Origin: Methanomethylovorans hollandica DSM 15978
Lineage (GTDB): Archaea > Halobacteriota > Methanosarcinia > Methanosarcinales > Methanosarcinaceae
Direction of reading: 5' to 3'
DNA length: 64,000 nt
Assembly (NCBI RefSeq): GCF_000328665.1
Contig: NC_019977.1
Location: forward strand, 868,001 to 932,000
The notes beneath the pieces are model-generated. The model was not told the DNA's origin, did no database searches, and saw only the letters and a list, made by a program, of their open reading frames with translations. Positions within the stretch are counted from its first letter, which is position 1; each line of letters begins with the position of its first letter. Below, one piece after another: positions 1 to 8,494 of the stretch. Made by a program: the position numbers and the translations under genes.

Positions 1-1
1 C

Positions 2-97
2 ACGGGCAAACCCATTCTGTTCCTGGGCATGGGCCAGGGGTACGACGACCTGCAAAAGTTCGATCCCAAGTGGTTCGTGGATCAGATATTTGAGTAA
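2..97 (+). CDS. ftsY: Signal recognition particle receptor FtsY, C-terminal end (partial)
   Basis: Only the last 31 codons are in the window; the gene begins upstream. The visible tail reads [16 protein letters not shown] followed by a Phe-Asp-Pro stretch and WFVDQIF, the typical end of the FtsY NG GTPase domain, including the GQGYDDL segment of the guanine-specificity region. FtsY is the membrane-side GTPase that docks ribosome-SRP complexes for co-translational insertion. It converges on trpA, with an A/T-rich stretch between the two stops. The identification rests on a short fragment but the motif is distinctive. Confidence 0.85.
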   Translation, partial: TGKPILFLGMGQGYDDLQKFDPKWFVDQIFE

Positions 98-116
98 AAA
101 ATTTTATTTTTTATGG
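98..116. terminator. A/T-rich convergent termination region
   Basis: Immediately after the ftsY stop the sequence is a run of A then T residues, between the convergent ends of ftsY and trpA. Archaeal RNA polymerase terminates at oligo-T tracts, so this is a plausible bidirectional terminator. No strong hairpin is seen. Confidence 0.4.
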
Positions 117-140
117 TCTTGTAAACGTATGCATTCGCCT

Positions 141-920
141 TTATTGGCCACTGCATCCGGCCTTCAGTTCCCGGGCCAATTGTTCTAATCTTTCTTCCAC
201 GTTGTTCTTAGAAGCGATTATATTCACGAAGGCCGATCCCACTATTACGGCATCGGCACCGGCTGCTATGACCTCTGCAGCCTGCTTGCCATCGGAGATG
301 CCAAAGCCTACTGCTCTGGGAAGTTTTGTGCTCACTTTCTCCAGGATCTCTTTTGTGGACTTTGCCACATCAACACGGGTTCCTGTGACTCCCAGACGGG
401 ATACTATATAAATGAATCCCGAACCTTTGCTGAATATCTTTTGCATCCTGTCCTTGTCCGTTACAGGGGTTACCATGAATATCATGTCAACGTCATATGT
501 TTTACAGGCTTTGAGGATGTCATCGGCTTCCTCTATGGGCAGGTCAGGCACTATTATGCCGGTGATGCCTGATGCAGCACAGTCCTTCACGAATTTTTCC
601 ACCCCTCTTCTGAAGATGAGGTTATAGTATGTCATACATACTAGTGGAATGTGTTCTTTAATAGATGCTGCAAGAGAGAAATACACATCTGTGTTCATAC
701 CGGCTTCCAGGGCCCTGTCAGATGCTGCCTGTATAGTCGGTCCGTCTGCCACAGGGTCCGAGAAAGGCAAGCCCAGTTCCACTATGTCAGCTCCACCCTT
801 TACAAGTGCATGCACATATTCTCTCGTGGCATCTGTACTTGGGTCACCTGCACATAAGTAAGCAATGAGGGCTTTCTCATTCTTTGCTTTCAGTTCCCGG
901 AACTTATCTGCTATCCTCAT
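141..920 (-). CDS. trpA: Tryptophan synthase alpha subunit
   Basis: This 259-aa protein is the TIM-barrel alpha subunit, cleaving indole-3-glycerol phosphate to indole and glyceraldehyde-3-phosphate, with indole channelled to TrpB. The N-terminus has the family pattern [11 protein letters not shown] and [15 protein letters not shown], which carries the catalytic Glu and Asp; late in the chain GFGISDG and VIVGSAFV form the phosphate-binding loops. Length is normal. Its start overlaps the trpB stop by 4 nt (ATGA), so the two subunits are probably translationally coupled. Confidence 0.97.
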   Translation of the reverse strand: MRIADKFRELKAKNEKALIAYLCAGDPSTDATREYVHALVKGGADIVELGLPFSDPVADGPTIQAASDRALEAGMNTDVYFSLAASIKEHIPLVCMTYYNLIFRRGVEKFVKDCAASGITGIIVPDLPIEEADDILKACKTYDVDMIFMVTPVTDKDRMQKIFSKGSGFIYIVSRLGVTGTRVDVAKSTKEILEKVSTKLPRAVGFGISDGKQAAEVIAAGADAVIVGSAFVNIIASKNNVEERLEQLARELKAGCSGQ

Positions 921-2116
921 AATTTCTCATCACCTGCAGTTGCTTTTACCTTTAATACAGTTTCAAGGTCTTTATCCCCTCTTCCTGAAAGGCTCACTAC
1001 CACCAGGTCCCCAAGTTCACCTGTGTCTGCCATTTTCTTTATGTATGCCAGTGCATGAGATGATTCCAGCGCCGGGATTATACCTTCAAGCCTGCAAAGT
1101 TCATGGAATGCATCCAGAGCTTCCTGATCATTCACACTGCCTGGCTGAATTCTGCCTGTCTCTGCCAGGTGCGCAAGTTCAGGTCCCACTCCTGAATAAT
1201 CCAGTCCGGCAGACACAGATGTAGATTCAAGGATCTGTCCGTACTTGTCCTGCAGGATAAGCGTTCTTGCACCCTGCAAGATCCCCTCCTCACCCGCTCC
1301 AAGGGAAGCAGAATGCATTGCAGTCTTCCCCTGCACCTGCATACCGCAACCTCCCGCCTCCACCGGTAAGAGCTTCACATCAGTATCTTCTACAAAGGGG
1401 TGGAATATACCCATGGCATTGCTTCCCCCACCTGCGCAGGCAACAATGGAGTCAGGAAGCCTTCCCTCTTTTTCCATGATCTGCTGTTTGACTTCCGTGC
1501 CAATCACACTCTGGAAGTCCCTCACGATCATAGGATAAGGATGCGGTCCCACTACAGAGCCTATAAGATAGTGTGTATTTTCCACATTGGTTACCCAATC
1601 TCTCAGAGCCTCATTTATCGCATCTTTCAGGGTCATTGATCCGGACCTCACAGGATGCACCTTTGTACCCATAAGTTCCATGCGATACACATTCATTCTC
1701 TGCCTTTCCACATCCTTGGCACCCATATATACAACAGTCTCAAATCCCATGTTAGCTCCGGCCATAGCGGTTGCAGTGCCATGCTGCCCGGCTCCCGTCT
1801 CAGCAATAAGTCTTTTCTTACCCATGTATTTTGCAAGCAATGCCTGTCCTATCGTATTGTTAAGTTTGTGAGCACCACCGTGTACCAGATCCTCACGTTT
1901 GAGATATATCTTTGTACCATATTTTTTACTTAGGTTCCTTGCATGGTACAGAGGTGTGCTTCGACCGGCGAACTCTGTGAGATAGTAGTTAAGCTCCCTG
2001 AGAAACTCGGGAGCCTCCTTATATCGCTCGTATTCCTCTTCCAGTTCATTTAATGCCGGCATCAGCACTTCGGGCACGAACTGGCCACCGAACCTCCCAT
2101 AAGTAGGCTTTTGCAT
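917..2116 (-). CDS. trpB: Tryptophan synthase beta subunit
   Basis: The 399-aa PLP enzyme condenses indole with serine to tryptophan. It starts with the typical [17 protein letters not shown], has the PLP-lysine segment [10 protein letters not shown] (schiff-base Lys in HKLNN), the glycine-rich phosphate loop [10 protein letters not shown], and [12 protein letters not shown]. This is the TrpB1 type that partners TrpA, not the longer archaeal TrpB2. It lies downstream of trpC and the small PspC gene and overlaps trpA by 4 nt. Confidence 0.97.
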   Translation of the reverse strand: MQKPTYGRFGGQFVPEVLMPALNELEEEYERYKEAPEFLRELNYYLTEFAGRSTPLYHARNLSKKYGTKIYLKREDLVHGGAHKLNNTIGQALLAKYMGKKRLIAETGAGQHGTATAMAGANMGFETVVYMGAKDVERQRMNVYRMELMGTKVHPVRSGSMTLKDAINEALRDWVTNVENTHYLIGSVVGPHPYPMIVRDFQSVIGTEVKQQIMEKEGRLPDSIVACAGGGSNAMGIFHPFVEDTDVKLLPVEAGGCGMQVQGKTAMHSASLGAGEEGILQGARTLILQDKYGQILESTSVSAGLDYSGVGPELAHLAETGRIQPGSVNDQEALDAFHELCRLEGIIPALESSHALAYIKKMADTGELGDLVVVSLSGRGDKDLETVLKVKATAGDEKL

Positions 2117-2185
2117 AGTTTACACTCCAGTTATCTGTATTGATCCTAATTTAGTAATAGGCCGTTTTTAATTATCTTGATCGCT

Positions 2186-2371
2186 TTAATATTCTTCAGG
2201 AATTATCAGCCAGGCTATAAAATACGCTGGAATCCCTCCGCCACCCAGGAATATCAGAAATATCCACAGGAGCCTTACCAGAGTCGGGTCGATATTCAGA
2301 TATGCTCCGATTCCTCCACATACTCCTGCAATGATTCTTTCACTTTTGGACCTGGAAAGTTTTTTGTACAT
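2186..2371 (-). CDS. PspC-domain small membrane protein
   Basis: The 61-aa protein carries a complete PspC domain: KLSRSKSERIIAGVCGGIGAY, then a membrane helix LLWIFLIFLGGGGIPAYFI and a short tail WLIIPEEY. PspC proteins act at the membrane in envelope-stress responses in bacteria; archaeal stand-alone versions are common but their role is unknown. The start has a GGAGA ribosome-binding site inside the end of trpC, and the gene overlaps trpC by 32 nt out of frame. It sits between trpC and trpB, an unusual insertion in a trp operon. Confidence 0.85.
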   Translation of the reverse strand: MYKKLSRSKSERIIAGVCGGIGAYLNIDPTLVRLLWIFLIFLGGGGIPAYFIAWLIIPEEY

Positions 2372-3164
2372 TTTTTGTCTCCACTAGCTCCTTTGTCTTA
2401 TGGTATATATCATCGCTTTTAATTATAGCGGTCCCTATGAGGAGAGCATCGGCACCAGCCTCTGTTACCGTTCTCACATCTGCGCCTGAATGTATTCCAC
2501 TTTCGCTGATGATAATGTGGTCAGTGCCATGGTCAATATCGTATTTCCTTACAAGCGGAGCCAGTGCTATGGTGTTGTTAAGGCTCACTTCCATAGTATG
2601 GAAATTCCTGTTATTGATGCCTATTAGTTTTGCATTTGTTGCAAGGGCTATGTATAGTTCTTCTTCGCTTTGTGTTTCCACCAGTGGCTCCATGCCCTTT
2701 GCAATAGCAAGGTTTACAAATTCTCCGAGTCTTGCTCCAAGTACGCTTGTTATTAATAATATGATGTCACAGGATATTTCCCCAAGCTGTTTTTCATCAA
2801 TGATGAAGTCCTTCCGGAGCACCGGTATATCCACTTCTCTTCTGACATTTTCTAAGTTAGCAAGCGATCCGTGAAAGAATTTTGGCTCAGTCAGTACCGA
2901 AATAGCAACAGCTCCCGCTCTTTCCATTTGCATTGCTATGGCGGCTGCCTTTTCCGGTGGTATATCCATATATTTATGTGAGGGTGATGCAGGCTTCACT
3001 TCCGAGATAACTGGTATATGACCTTCTGTTTGTTTTTTCCGTATAGCAGCTAATATATCTCTTTTCTTGTCCTTTTTCATGTCACGTTCATTCTGATCAG
3101 GAATCTTTATAGCAGCTGCTCTTTTAGACGTTTCATTAAGGATCTGATTAACAACATCGTGCAT
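2340..3164 (-). CDS. trpC: Indole-3-glycerol phosphate synthase
   Basis: The 274-aa TIM-barrel enzyme closes the ring of carboxyphenylaminodeoxyribulose-5-phosphate to give indole-3-glycerol phosphate, the substrate of TrpA. Visible motifs are PVISEVKPASPS (catalytic Lys and phosphate loop), ISVLTEPKFFHGS, VLRKDFIID (catalytic Lys), IGINNRN and IISESGI. The start at 3164 follows an AGAGGA ribosome-binding site. It is the first gene of the visible trp cluster; other trp genes are not nearby. Confidence 0.96.
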   Translation of the reverse strand: MHDVVNQILNETSKRAAAIKIPDQNERDMKKDKKRDILAAIRKKQTEGHIPVISEVKPASPSHKYMDIPPEKAAAIAMQMERAGAVAISVLTEPKFFHGSLANLENVRREVDIPVLRKDFIIDEKQLGEISCDIILLITSVLGARLGEFVNLAIAKGMEPLVETQSEEELYIALATNAKLIGINNRNFHTMEVSLNNTIALAPLVRKYDIDHGTDHIIISESGIHSGADVRTVTEAGADALLIGTAIIKSDDIYHKTKELVETKNVQKTFQVQK

Positions 3165-3197
3165 TATATCCTCTTTATCTACATTGGTGTATAACTA

Positions 3198-3203
3198 TGT
3201 ACA
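3198..3203. promoter_or_regulatory. Possible TRP-box-like hexamer upstream of trpC
   Basis: TGTACA lies about 35 nt upstream of the trpC start. In Methanothermobacter the repressor TrpY binds TGTACA boxes at trp promoters. Here a single perfect copy is seen and no trpY gene is in the window, so chance occurrence is quite possible. Confidence 0.2.
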
Positions 3204-3384
3204 TGCCATACTTTGTACTTAAAGATTTTGCCAGAGGGTGGTAATAAAATCTATGTCGGGATGGCACTTCTTTTCACGATGAATTTTTGTGGTATTCTTT
3301 GGCTTATTTACGAATCTGTTTACGCTTCAATTATTACAAAAGATAAGTCTGGGATGTTTAATTTTTGGATTTGCAACCATATCT

Positions 3385-3400
3385 TTTTTATATATTAACT
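3385..3400 (+). promoter_or_regulatory. TATA-box promoter for the first archaellin pair
   Basis: A T-rich TATA element (TTTATATATTAA core) lies about 50-60 nt upstream of the archaellin start at 3450, a spacing close to that of the TATA element before the second pair. The rest of 3165-3449 is A/T-rich and shows no convincing gene. Confidence 0.5.
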
Positions 3401-3449
3401 AGTAATATAATTTTATTCGTATACTATAGGTGTTGAAAGGAGAACATAC

Positions 3450-4256
3450 ATGAAAGCAAACAGAAGAAAAACATTATTTAAAAACACAGGTGCCCAGGTG
3501 GGTATAGGCACTCTTATTATCTTTATTGCAATGGTGCTTGTTGCAGCCGTGGCTGCGGCTGTACTCATCCAGACATCGGGTACATTGCAGCAGAAGGCTC
3601 AGTCTACAGGTAAGCAGGCCACTCAGGAAGTATCTTCAAACCTGATTGTTAAAAACATTGAGGGTGTACGCGCAAAGAACAGTGCTACTGATATGTCCTC
3701 TACCATAGATCTGCTAAAGCTAAAAGTTGGTTTGAATGTAGGAAGTGCCTCAGTAGATGTAAACCAGGTGGTTGTCTCTATTACTGATGGTACCACTGCA
3801 AATAACCTCGTTTATGCAGCCAATCAGAAAACATATGCAAACATTGGTGCTTCCGATGGAGCTATGGATGGGTTTAATGTCTCTGATTCAGCCAATAATC
3901 TGCAACTCCTTCTTGTAAATACAACTACGGCAAGCACCACGTTCAACAATTGTGATCACTTCTTTACAGTAGACAGGATACGTGATGAAGACGCTTCGTT
4001 CTCCCAGTCCAATCCTGTGATGAACACCGGTGATCTTATCAACTTATACCTGGCTACAACCTCTGCCAGCTCAACCGGCTTTAACTATGTAAGTACCATA
4101 GATACTTCAGCAGGTCTTAAGAATTCACGCCTTAACCTGGTGCCGAGGACAATTGTTAATATAATTCTTACTCCCGAGTCTGGTGTAGTGACAAATGCTG
4201 ATTTTGTGACGCCTTCATCATACGGTGTGAAAGAGGCCGTACAGCTTTATCCATAA
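3450..4256 (+). CDS. flaB: Archaellin (flagellin), type A copy 1
   Basis: The 268-aa protein is a filament subunit of the archaellum. It has a short basic leader (MKANRRKTLFKNTG), then the class III signal/hydrophobic core [20 protein letters not shown] followed by [19 protein letters not shown], highly conserved in euryarchaeal archaellins. Prepilin-type peptidase (ArlK/PibD family) would cleave just before the hydrophobic core. The body is Ser/Thr/Asn-rich and contains N-x-S/T sequons, in keeping with N-glycosylation. A GGAG ribosome-binding site precedes the start. It pairs with the next gene and is closest to the copy at 6835. Confidence 0.95.
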   Translation: MKANRRKTLFKNTGAQVGIGTLIIFIAMVLVAAVAAAVLIQTSGTLQQKAQSTGKQATQEVSSNLIVKNIEGVRAKNSATDMSSTIDLLKLKVGLNVGSASVDVNQVVVSITDGTTANNLVYAANQKTYANIGASDGAMDGFNVSDSANNLQLLLVNTTTASTTFNNCDHFFTVDRIRDEDASFSQSNPVMNTGDLINLYLATTSASSTGFNYVSTIDTSAGLKNSRLNLVPRTIVNIILTPESGVVTNADFVTPSSYGVKEAVQLYP

Positions 4257-4287
4257 TATCTTCGGGTTTGTTAAAGGAGACGATCTT

Positions 4288-5073
4288 ATGAAATCTAACC
4301 GAAAATATAATTTATACAGGAACAGTAGTGCTCAGGTGGGCATTGGTACCCTTATCATCTTCATTGCCATGGTACTTGTAGCCGCAGTGGCAGCTGCTGT
4401 GCTCATCCAAACATCTGGTACACTGCAGCAGAAAGCCCAATCCACAGGCAAGGAGGCCACTCAGGAGGTTTCATCCAATCTGATCGTGAAGGGCATAGAC
4501 GGTATCAGGGCCAAGAATTCTACTGCCGATCTGGCAGGCAATATTTCTCTGCTCAAGTTAAAGGTAGGTCTTAATGTTGGTAGCTCCTCGGTGGATGTCA
4601 ACCAGGTGGTCATTTCTATCACTGATGGAACTGGTACGAATAACCTGATCTATGCCAACAATCATAAGACATATGGGTATACCATGAAGGATTTTGATGT
4701 TTCTGCAACTGCAGCTGACAATCTGCATGATCTGCTTACAGGCACACAGGCTGCACCTGGCGCAAATGCGAAATATTACTTCACTGTGGAAAAGATCCGT
4801 GACGAAGATGGGTCTTTCACTCAGGGAAAGCCGGTAATGAATACAGGTGACCTGGCTATCTTTTATGTTTCAACCGTATGTGCAGGAGACACGACCTTTG
4901 ACAAGATTGGTACAACTACTGTAAGTAAGGCCCAGAAAGATTCAGGGCTGGAAGTAGGACCCAGAGCAACTATAAGTATTGTGCTCACGCCTGAATCAGG
5001 TGTAGTGACAAATGCTGATTTCATAACACCTTCTTCCTACGGTACCAAGGAAACGGTTGTTCTGTATCCATAA
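4288..5073 (+). CDS. flaB: Archaellin (flagellin), type B copy 1
   Basis: The 261-aa archaellin follows copy A1 by 31 nt with a GGAG ribosome-binding site. The leader and hydrophobic core are almost identical to the other three copies, while the middle differs (NLIYANNHKTYG, MKDFDVSA) and matches the copy at 7677, so it belongs to a second subtype. The conserved end [21 protein letters not shown] is present. A strong hairpin plus T-run follows directly, so this pair forms its own transcription unit. Having several archaellin subtypes is common where major and minor filament subunits are specialised. Confidence 0.95.
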   Translation: MKSNRKYNLYRNSSAQVGIGTLIIFIAMVLVAAVAAAVLIQTSGTLQQKAQSTGKEATQEVSSNLIVKGIDGIRAKNSTADLAGNISLLKLKVGLNVGSSSVDVNQVVISITDGTGTNNLIYANNHKTYGYTMKDFDVSATAADNLHDLLTGTQAAPGANAKYYFTVEKIRDEDGSFTQGKPVMNTGDLAIFYVSTVCAGDTTFDKIGTTTVSKAQKDSGLEVGPRATISIVLTPESGVVTNADFITPSSYGTKETVVLYP

Positions 5074-5103
5074 GGTGAGTATTCTCACCTTTGATCTTTT
5101 TTT
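5072..5103 (+). terminator. Intrinsic terminator after archaellin pair 1
   Basis: A perfect 8-bp stem, AAGGTGAG / CTCACCTT around a TATT loop, starts at the archaellin stop codon and is followed by a run of seven T residues at about 5097-5103. It should end the transcript of the first archaellin pair. Confidence 0.8.
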
Positions 5104-5540
5104 ATTCGGCATTTTCTTCAATATTGGTATTGTGTCTATTTCCTTTCTAAATTGACCTCTTTTTGATCTAAGATCACTTTTTGGTCAACAGCATTTCACT
5201 TATCACATCTTCTTGCTTTTCTGGATCTTTTATAACCCCTCGATTCAAAGCAAAGAAGAAAATACAAGCCTCATCTTATTGGTACGGCGAGGTGAGCCAC
5301 AAAACCCACAAATTGAGCAATTACATGAACAAAAATCTTAACGCAGGTAAAAGAAGCAGTATGCAGTCTTTAGATGTGTATTTTATGAGCCTTAGCAAGC
5401 ATGGGGTAATTTTTAACTTCACGTGATGAATAAGTAACCTCTCTGATCCATAGTTCTAAATCAATGCTTTTAGGCGGAAGAATAAATGATAGTTGCGGGT
5501 CGATATTTTTCCGATCATTGATAAATCACGTGAATATGCT
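5104..5540. other. Intergenic region, no gene recognised
   Basis: About 430 nt between archaellin B1 and the convergent regulator gene. An open frame exists on the plus strand but its translation lacks domain character, a ribosome-binding site and codon bias like its neighbours. Nothing else convincing was seen. Confidence 0.5.
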
Positions 5541-5903
5541 TCAGGGCATTCTTTCGATAATATCTTCCATACGTTTTGTCTTTTTATAGAAATCAGTGGT
5601 GTCTTTGAGAAAATTGGCAGCTATGATCCCTTTATCAGTGATGATGTATCCTCCTCTTTTAACCTTCTCGACCAACCCCTCAAGCTGAAAGACCGTTTTC
5701 ATTTTGCTTCCAATACTTCCTTTATCTGCAAAACGGTCAGTGTACTCTCTTATATCAGCAAACTCAGTGACTTCCCCTTCATTCTTGTTCAGAACAAGCA
5801 GAATGAGCCTGTACTGGATGTCTCCTGGACCTTGGTTTATACCAAGGGACTGATAGAAATCAGCAGCTTTTTGTTCCATCTCGACATCTATCTCATAAGT
5901 CAT
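5541..5903 (-). CDS. Winged-helix regulator, candidate archaellin regulator
   Basis: The roughly 120-aa protein begins MTYEIDVEMEQKAADFYQSL; the start at 5903 is chosen for the GGAGG ribosome-binding site seven bases upstream, inside the end of the preceding gene. The body DIQYRLILLVLNKNEGEVTE, then a KMKTVFQLEGLVEKVKRGGY segment and ITDKGI, has the helix-turn-helix and beta-wing pattern of archaeal winged-helix (PadR/MarR-like) regulators. It is translationally coupled to a membrane protein and lies between two archaellin pairs. Known archaeal examples (EarA in Methanococcus, ArnR in Sulfolobus) are winged-helix archaellum regulators, so a similar role is reasonable but inferred from position only. 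Confidence 0.65.
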   Translation of the reverse strand: MTYEIDVEMEQKAADFYQSLGINQGPGDIQYRLILLVLNKNEGEVTEFADIREYTDRFADKGSIGSKMKTVFQLEGLVEKVKRGGYIITDKGIIAANFLKDTTDFYKKTKRMEDIIERMP

Positions 5904-6669
5904 TTTCATCCTCCTCTTCTTCTTCATATCTCTCATGCTGGGATTTTTTTATGCCGAGTGTTTTTTGCAAAGTTGAGGGAGGGAAGTAAGCGAGGAATGC
6001 CAGCACGGTACCAATGAGAACAAAGATCCTTGCAGCCATTTGCATAACATCCAGGTTTGTTATCATATCCGTAAGCATAAAATCAAAGACAAAGGAGATT
6101 GACACCAGGGGAAGGGTAGTCCTATATCTCAGGTGGCGGGGCATGCGCTGGAGGAATATCAACAGCATCATTCCCAGCATCATTGCTATGGGAATGACAA
6201 AAAGTCCAACAAGATATATATTAATGGCAATATCACTGTTGATGCTGAACATTGAGGAATATCCGGTGATAGTGGGTCCAATGACACCATTGGAGTAAAG
6301 CAACGCCAGATATGTCGCTCCGAAAAGTATGAACAGGAAAGAAATATAACTACTTCTCTTCTGATTACCTGTTATTACATATAGTATAAAGAACACGAGG
6401 GGAACAGTGACCGTTGAAAAAGGCACTGCTGCAAGGTTATACATGATCAGGTCAAGGGATGGATGACCTGTAAATGCTGCTGCCATGCGAATGGTAGTAG
6501 GCAGATATGTTAAGGCCACCAGTGACCAGAGAATTACAAGAGCCCATAGAGCAGGCTTGCTTTTTTCATTGTGTTTATCCTCACTGCTTGCAAGCACCCA
6601 TGCAAAAGCAAATGAGGAAACAGTTATTGCAAAGCATATTGTTGCATTAAGTATCAATCCTGCTATCAT
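5893..6669 (-). CDS. Polytopic (about seven-helix) membrane protein of unknown function
   Basis: The 258-aa protein starts at 6669, where a GGGGA ribosome-binding site fits better than at the upstream in-frame codon. About seven hydrophobic segments are visible (for example LILNATICFAITVSSFAFAW, ALVILWSLVALTYLPT, YISFLFILFGATYLALL, YLVGLFVIPIAMMLGMMLL), ending in an acidic cytoplasmic tail rich in Glu/Asp (YEEEEEDENDL). No retinal-lysine or kinase domain is recognised. It overlaps the winged-helix gene by 11 nt, suggesting a membrane sensor paired with a DNA-binding protein; that is inference. Confidence 0.7.
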   Translation of the reverse strand: MIAGLILNATICFAITVSSFAFAWVLASSEDKHNEKSKPALWALVILWSLVALTYLPTTIRMAAAFTGHPSLDLIMYNLAAVPFSTVTVPLVFFILYVITGNQKRSSYISFLFILFGATYLALLYSNGVIGPTITGYSSMFSINSDIAINIYLVGLFVIPIAMMLGMMLLIFLQRMPRHLRYRTTLPLVSISFVFDFMLTDMITNLDVMQMAARIFVLIGTVLAFLAYFPPSTLQKTLGIKKSQHERYEEEEEDENDL

Positions 6670-6774
6670 TTTACATCCCCTGTCAGGCATATTATTATAT
6701 AATGTTTTTTATATATATATATATCTATTACGCAAGGGGCTATTTGATGCTTTTTGTTGAGATTCCCCTCCAAA

Positions 6775-6786
6775 CTTATATATACT
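6775..6786 (+). promoter_or_regulatory. TATA-box promoter for second archaellin pair and downstream train
   Basis: CTTATATATACT lies 49-60 nt upstream of the archaellin start at 6835, similar spacing to the element before the first pair. The region also carries alternating TA runs at 6708-6726 that could serve the divergent membrane-protein gene. Confidence 0.5.
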
Positions 6787-6834
6787 ATTATTTTTATATA
6801 AAAAAACAACAAATAGTCGTGTAGAGGATTGTAC

Positions 6835-7647
6835 ATGAAAGCAAACAAAACACTTACCATGAAGAAAGATACCAATGCTCAGGTAGGCATTGGTACACTG
6901 ATCATCTTCATCGCAATGGTGCTCGTTGCAGCTGTGGCAGCAGCAGTGCTCATTCAGACATCAGGTACACTGCAGCAGAAGGCACAGTCAACTGGTAAAC
7001 AGGCAACTCAGGAAGTATCTTCAAATCTCATCGTTAAGAATATTGAAGGTGTGCGTGCAAAGGATAGTGCCGTAGTTCTGTCGTCAACTATCGACCTTTT
7101 AAGGCTGAAAGTTGGTCTGAATGTAGGTAGTCAATCTGTGGACGTAAATCAGGTAGTTATCTCTATTACTGACGGTACCACTGCCAACAATCTCGTGTAC
7201 GCAGCCAATGATAAAACATATGCAACTGTCGGTGCGGCCGATGGGGCAATGGATGGTTTTAGTTCCTCCAGTCCTGCCACGAATCTTCAGAAGTTACTTA
7301 CAGCCAATACTACAGCAAACAGCAATTTTAACAACTCCGACCATTACTTTACAGTAGATAAGATCCGTGATGAAGACGCCTCTTTCTCCCAGTCTAATCC
7401 AGTGATGAACACTGGCGATCTTATAAACGTATACATAGCAACAACTTCATCATCAGCAGCTTCAGCTGGGTATGACTATGTGAGTACCACGGTTACTTCG
7501 GGGGTCCTTAAACAATCCGGCCTTAACCTGGTGCCGAGGTCAGTTGTCAATATCATTCTTACTCCGGAGTCTGGTGTAGTGACAAATGCTGATTTCGTGA
7601 CACCTTCGTCATATGGTGTTAAGGAAACAGTGCAGTTGTATCCATGA
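6835..7647 (+). CDS. flaB: Archaellin (flagellin), type A copy 2
   Basis: The 270-aa archaellin starts at ATG 6835 (AGAGGAT upstream), not at the in-frame TTG six bases earlier. It is the sister of copy A1: the same leader and core, the same [21 protein letters not shown] and [19 protein letters not shown] blocks, and the same end SYGVKE-VQLYP. DNA identity with A1 is clearly lower than protein identity, with many synonymous changes, so the duplication is old and the protein is under constraint. No terminator is seen behind it; the next archaellin starts 29 nt on. Confidence 0.95.
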   Translation: MKANKTLTMKKDTNAQVGIGTLIIFIAMVLVAAVAAAVLIQTSGTLQQKAQSTGKQATQEVSSNLIVKNIEGVRAKDSAVVLSSTIDLLRLKVGLNVGSQSVDVNQVVISITDGTTANNLVYAANDKTYATVGAADGAMDGFSSSSPATNLQKLLTANTTANSNFNNSDHYFTVDKIRDEDASFSQSNPVMNTGDLINVYIATTSSSAASAGYDYVSTTVTSGVLKQSGLNLVPRSVVNIILTPESGVVTNADFVTPSSYGVKETVQLYP

Positions 7648-7676
7648 TCATGCAGTGAGCAAAAAGAGGCAATACA

Positions 7677-8459
7677 ATGGCCAGAGAAAGATCCTCTTTA
7701 AGAGATAATACCAGTGCCCAGATAGGCATTGGTACTCTTATCATTTTCATTGCCATGGTACTGATAGCCGCAGTTGCTGCCTCTGTGCTCATACAAACGT
7801 CCGGTGTGTTACAACAAATGGCACATGCTACCGGAAAGCAGGCTACCCAGGAAGTTTCATCTAATCTGGTCCTCAAAAGTATAGAAGGTATAAGGGCTAA
7901 GAACAGTTCAACCTCCATGGCTCAGAATATCTCTCTCCTTAAAATGAAGGTCGGACTTAATGTTGGCAGTTCTCCTGTCGATCTGAACCAGTTGGTTATT
8001 TCAGTCTCAGACGGCACTAATTATAATGATCTTATTTATGGTAACAACGAAAAATTATATGGGATTCTGATGAGCGATTTTTCCAGCAACTCCAGTGCAG
8101 ATACTAACCTGGAAAAATTGCTTACCTCTACTCAGGCTTCTCCGGGAGACAATGCAGCTTACTTTTTTACTGTGTCCAAGATCCGTGATGAGGACGTATC
8201 CTTTTCGCAAGGCTCTCCTATTATGAATACAGGGGATCTCGCGACGATCTATGTGTCAACAGTTTCCGGTGGAGACCTTGGGTATACGACAATTGGTCCT
8301 ATAGCTACGCACAGTTCTCAGAAGGCTTCAGGTCTGTACATTGGACCAAGAACAACTATAAACCTGGTCTTTACTCCGGAAGCCGGAACAATAACTATTG
8401 CAGAGCTCGTTACTCCCTCTTCCTACGGTATCAAAGAAACAATAAAATTATATCCATAA
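7677..8459 (+). CDS. flaB: Archaellin (flagellin), type B copy 2
   Basis: The 260-aa archaellin is the sister of copy B1 (similar YGNNEKLYG and RDEDVSFSQGSPIMNTGDLA) but the most diverged of the four: the C-terminal block reads PEAGTITIAELVTPSSYG instead of the [11 protein letters not shown] shared by the others. The class III signal sequence [19 protein letters not shown] is intact. It is followed after 35 nt by the secreted-protein gene with no visible terminator, so transcription probably continues into the downstream train. Confidence 0.94.
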   Translation: MARERSSLRDNTSAQIGIGTLIIFIAMVLIAAVAASVLIQTSGVLQQMAHATGKQATQEVSSNLVLKSIEGIRAKNSSTSMAQNISLLKMKVGLNVGSSPVDLNQLVISVSDGTNYNDLIYGNNEKLYGILMSDFSSNSSADTNLEKLLTSTQASPGDNAAYFFTVSKIRDEDVSFSQGSPIMNTGDLATIYVSTVSGGDLGYTTIGPIATHSSQKASGLYIGPRTTINLVFTPEAGTITIAELVTPSSYGIKETIKLYP

Positions 8460-8494
8460 ATTAATATTAATTTCTATTTGGAGGTGCTCATATC

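Noticed and set aside
3198-3203. TrpY-type regulation from the TGTACA hexamer
   Set aside because: Only one copy, no trpY nearby; kept only as a low-confidence feature, not a finding.
3213-3398. 61-codon frame before the first archaellin
   Set aside because: Overlaps the promoter region, A/T-rich, no homology pattern.
5181-5426. Open reading frame of 81 codons between archaellin B1 and the winged-helix gene
   Set aside because: No ribosome-binding site, no domain character, and codon use unlike neighbours; most likely chance frame.
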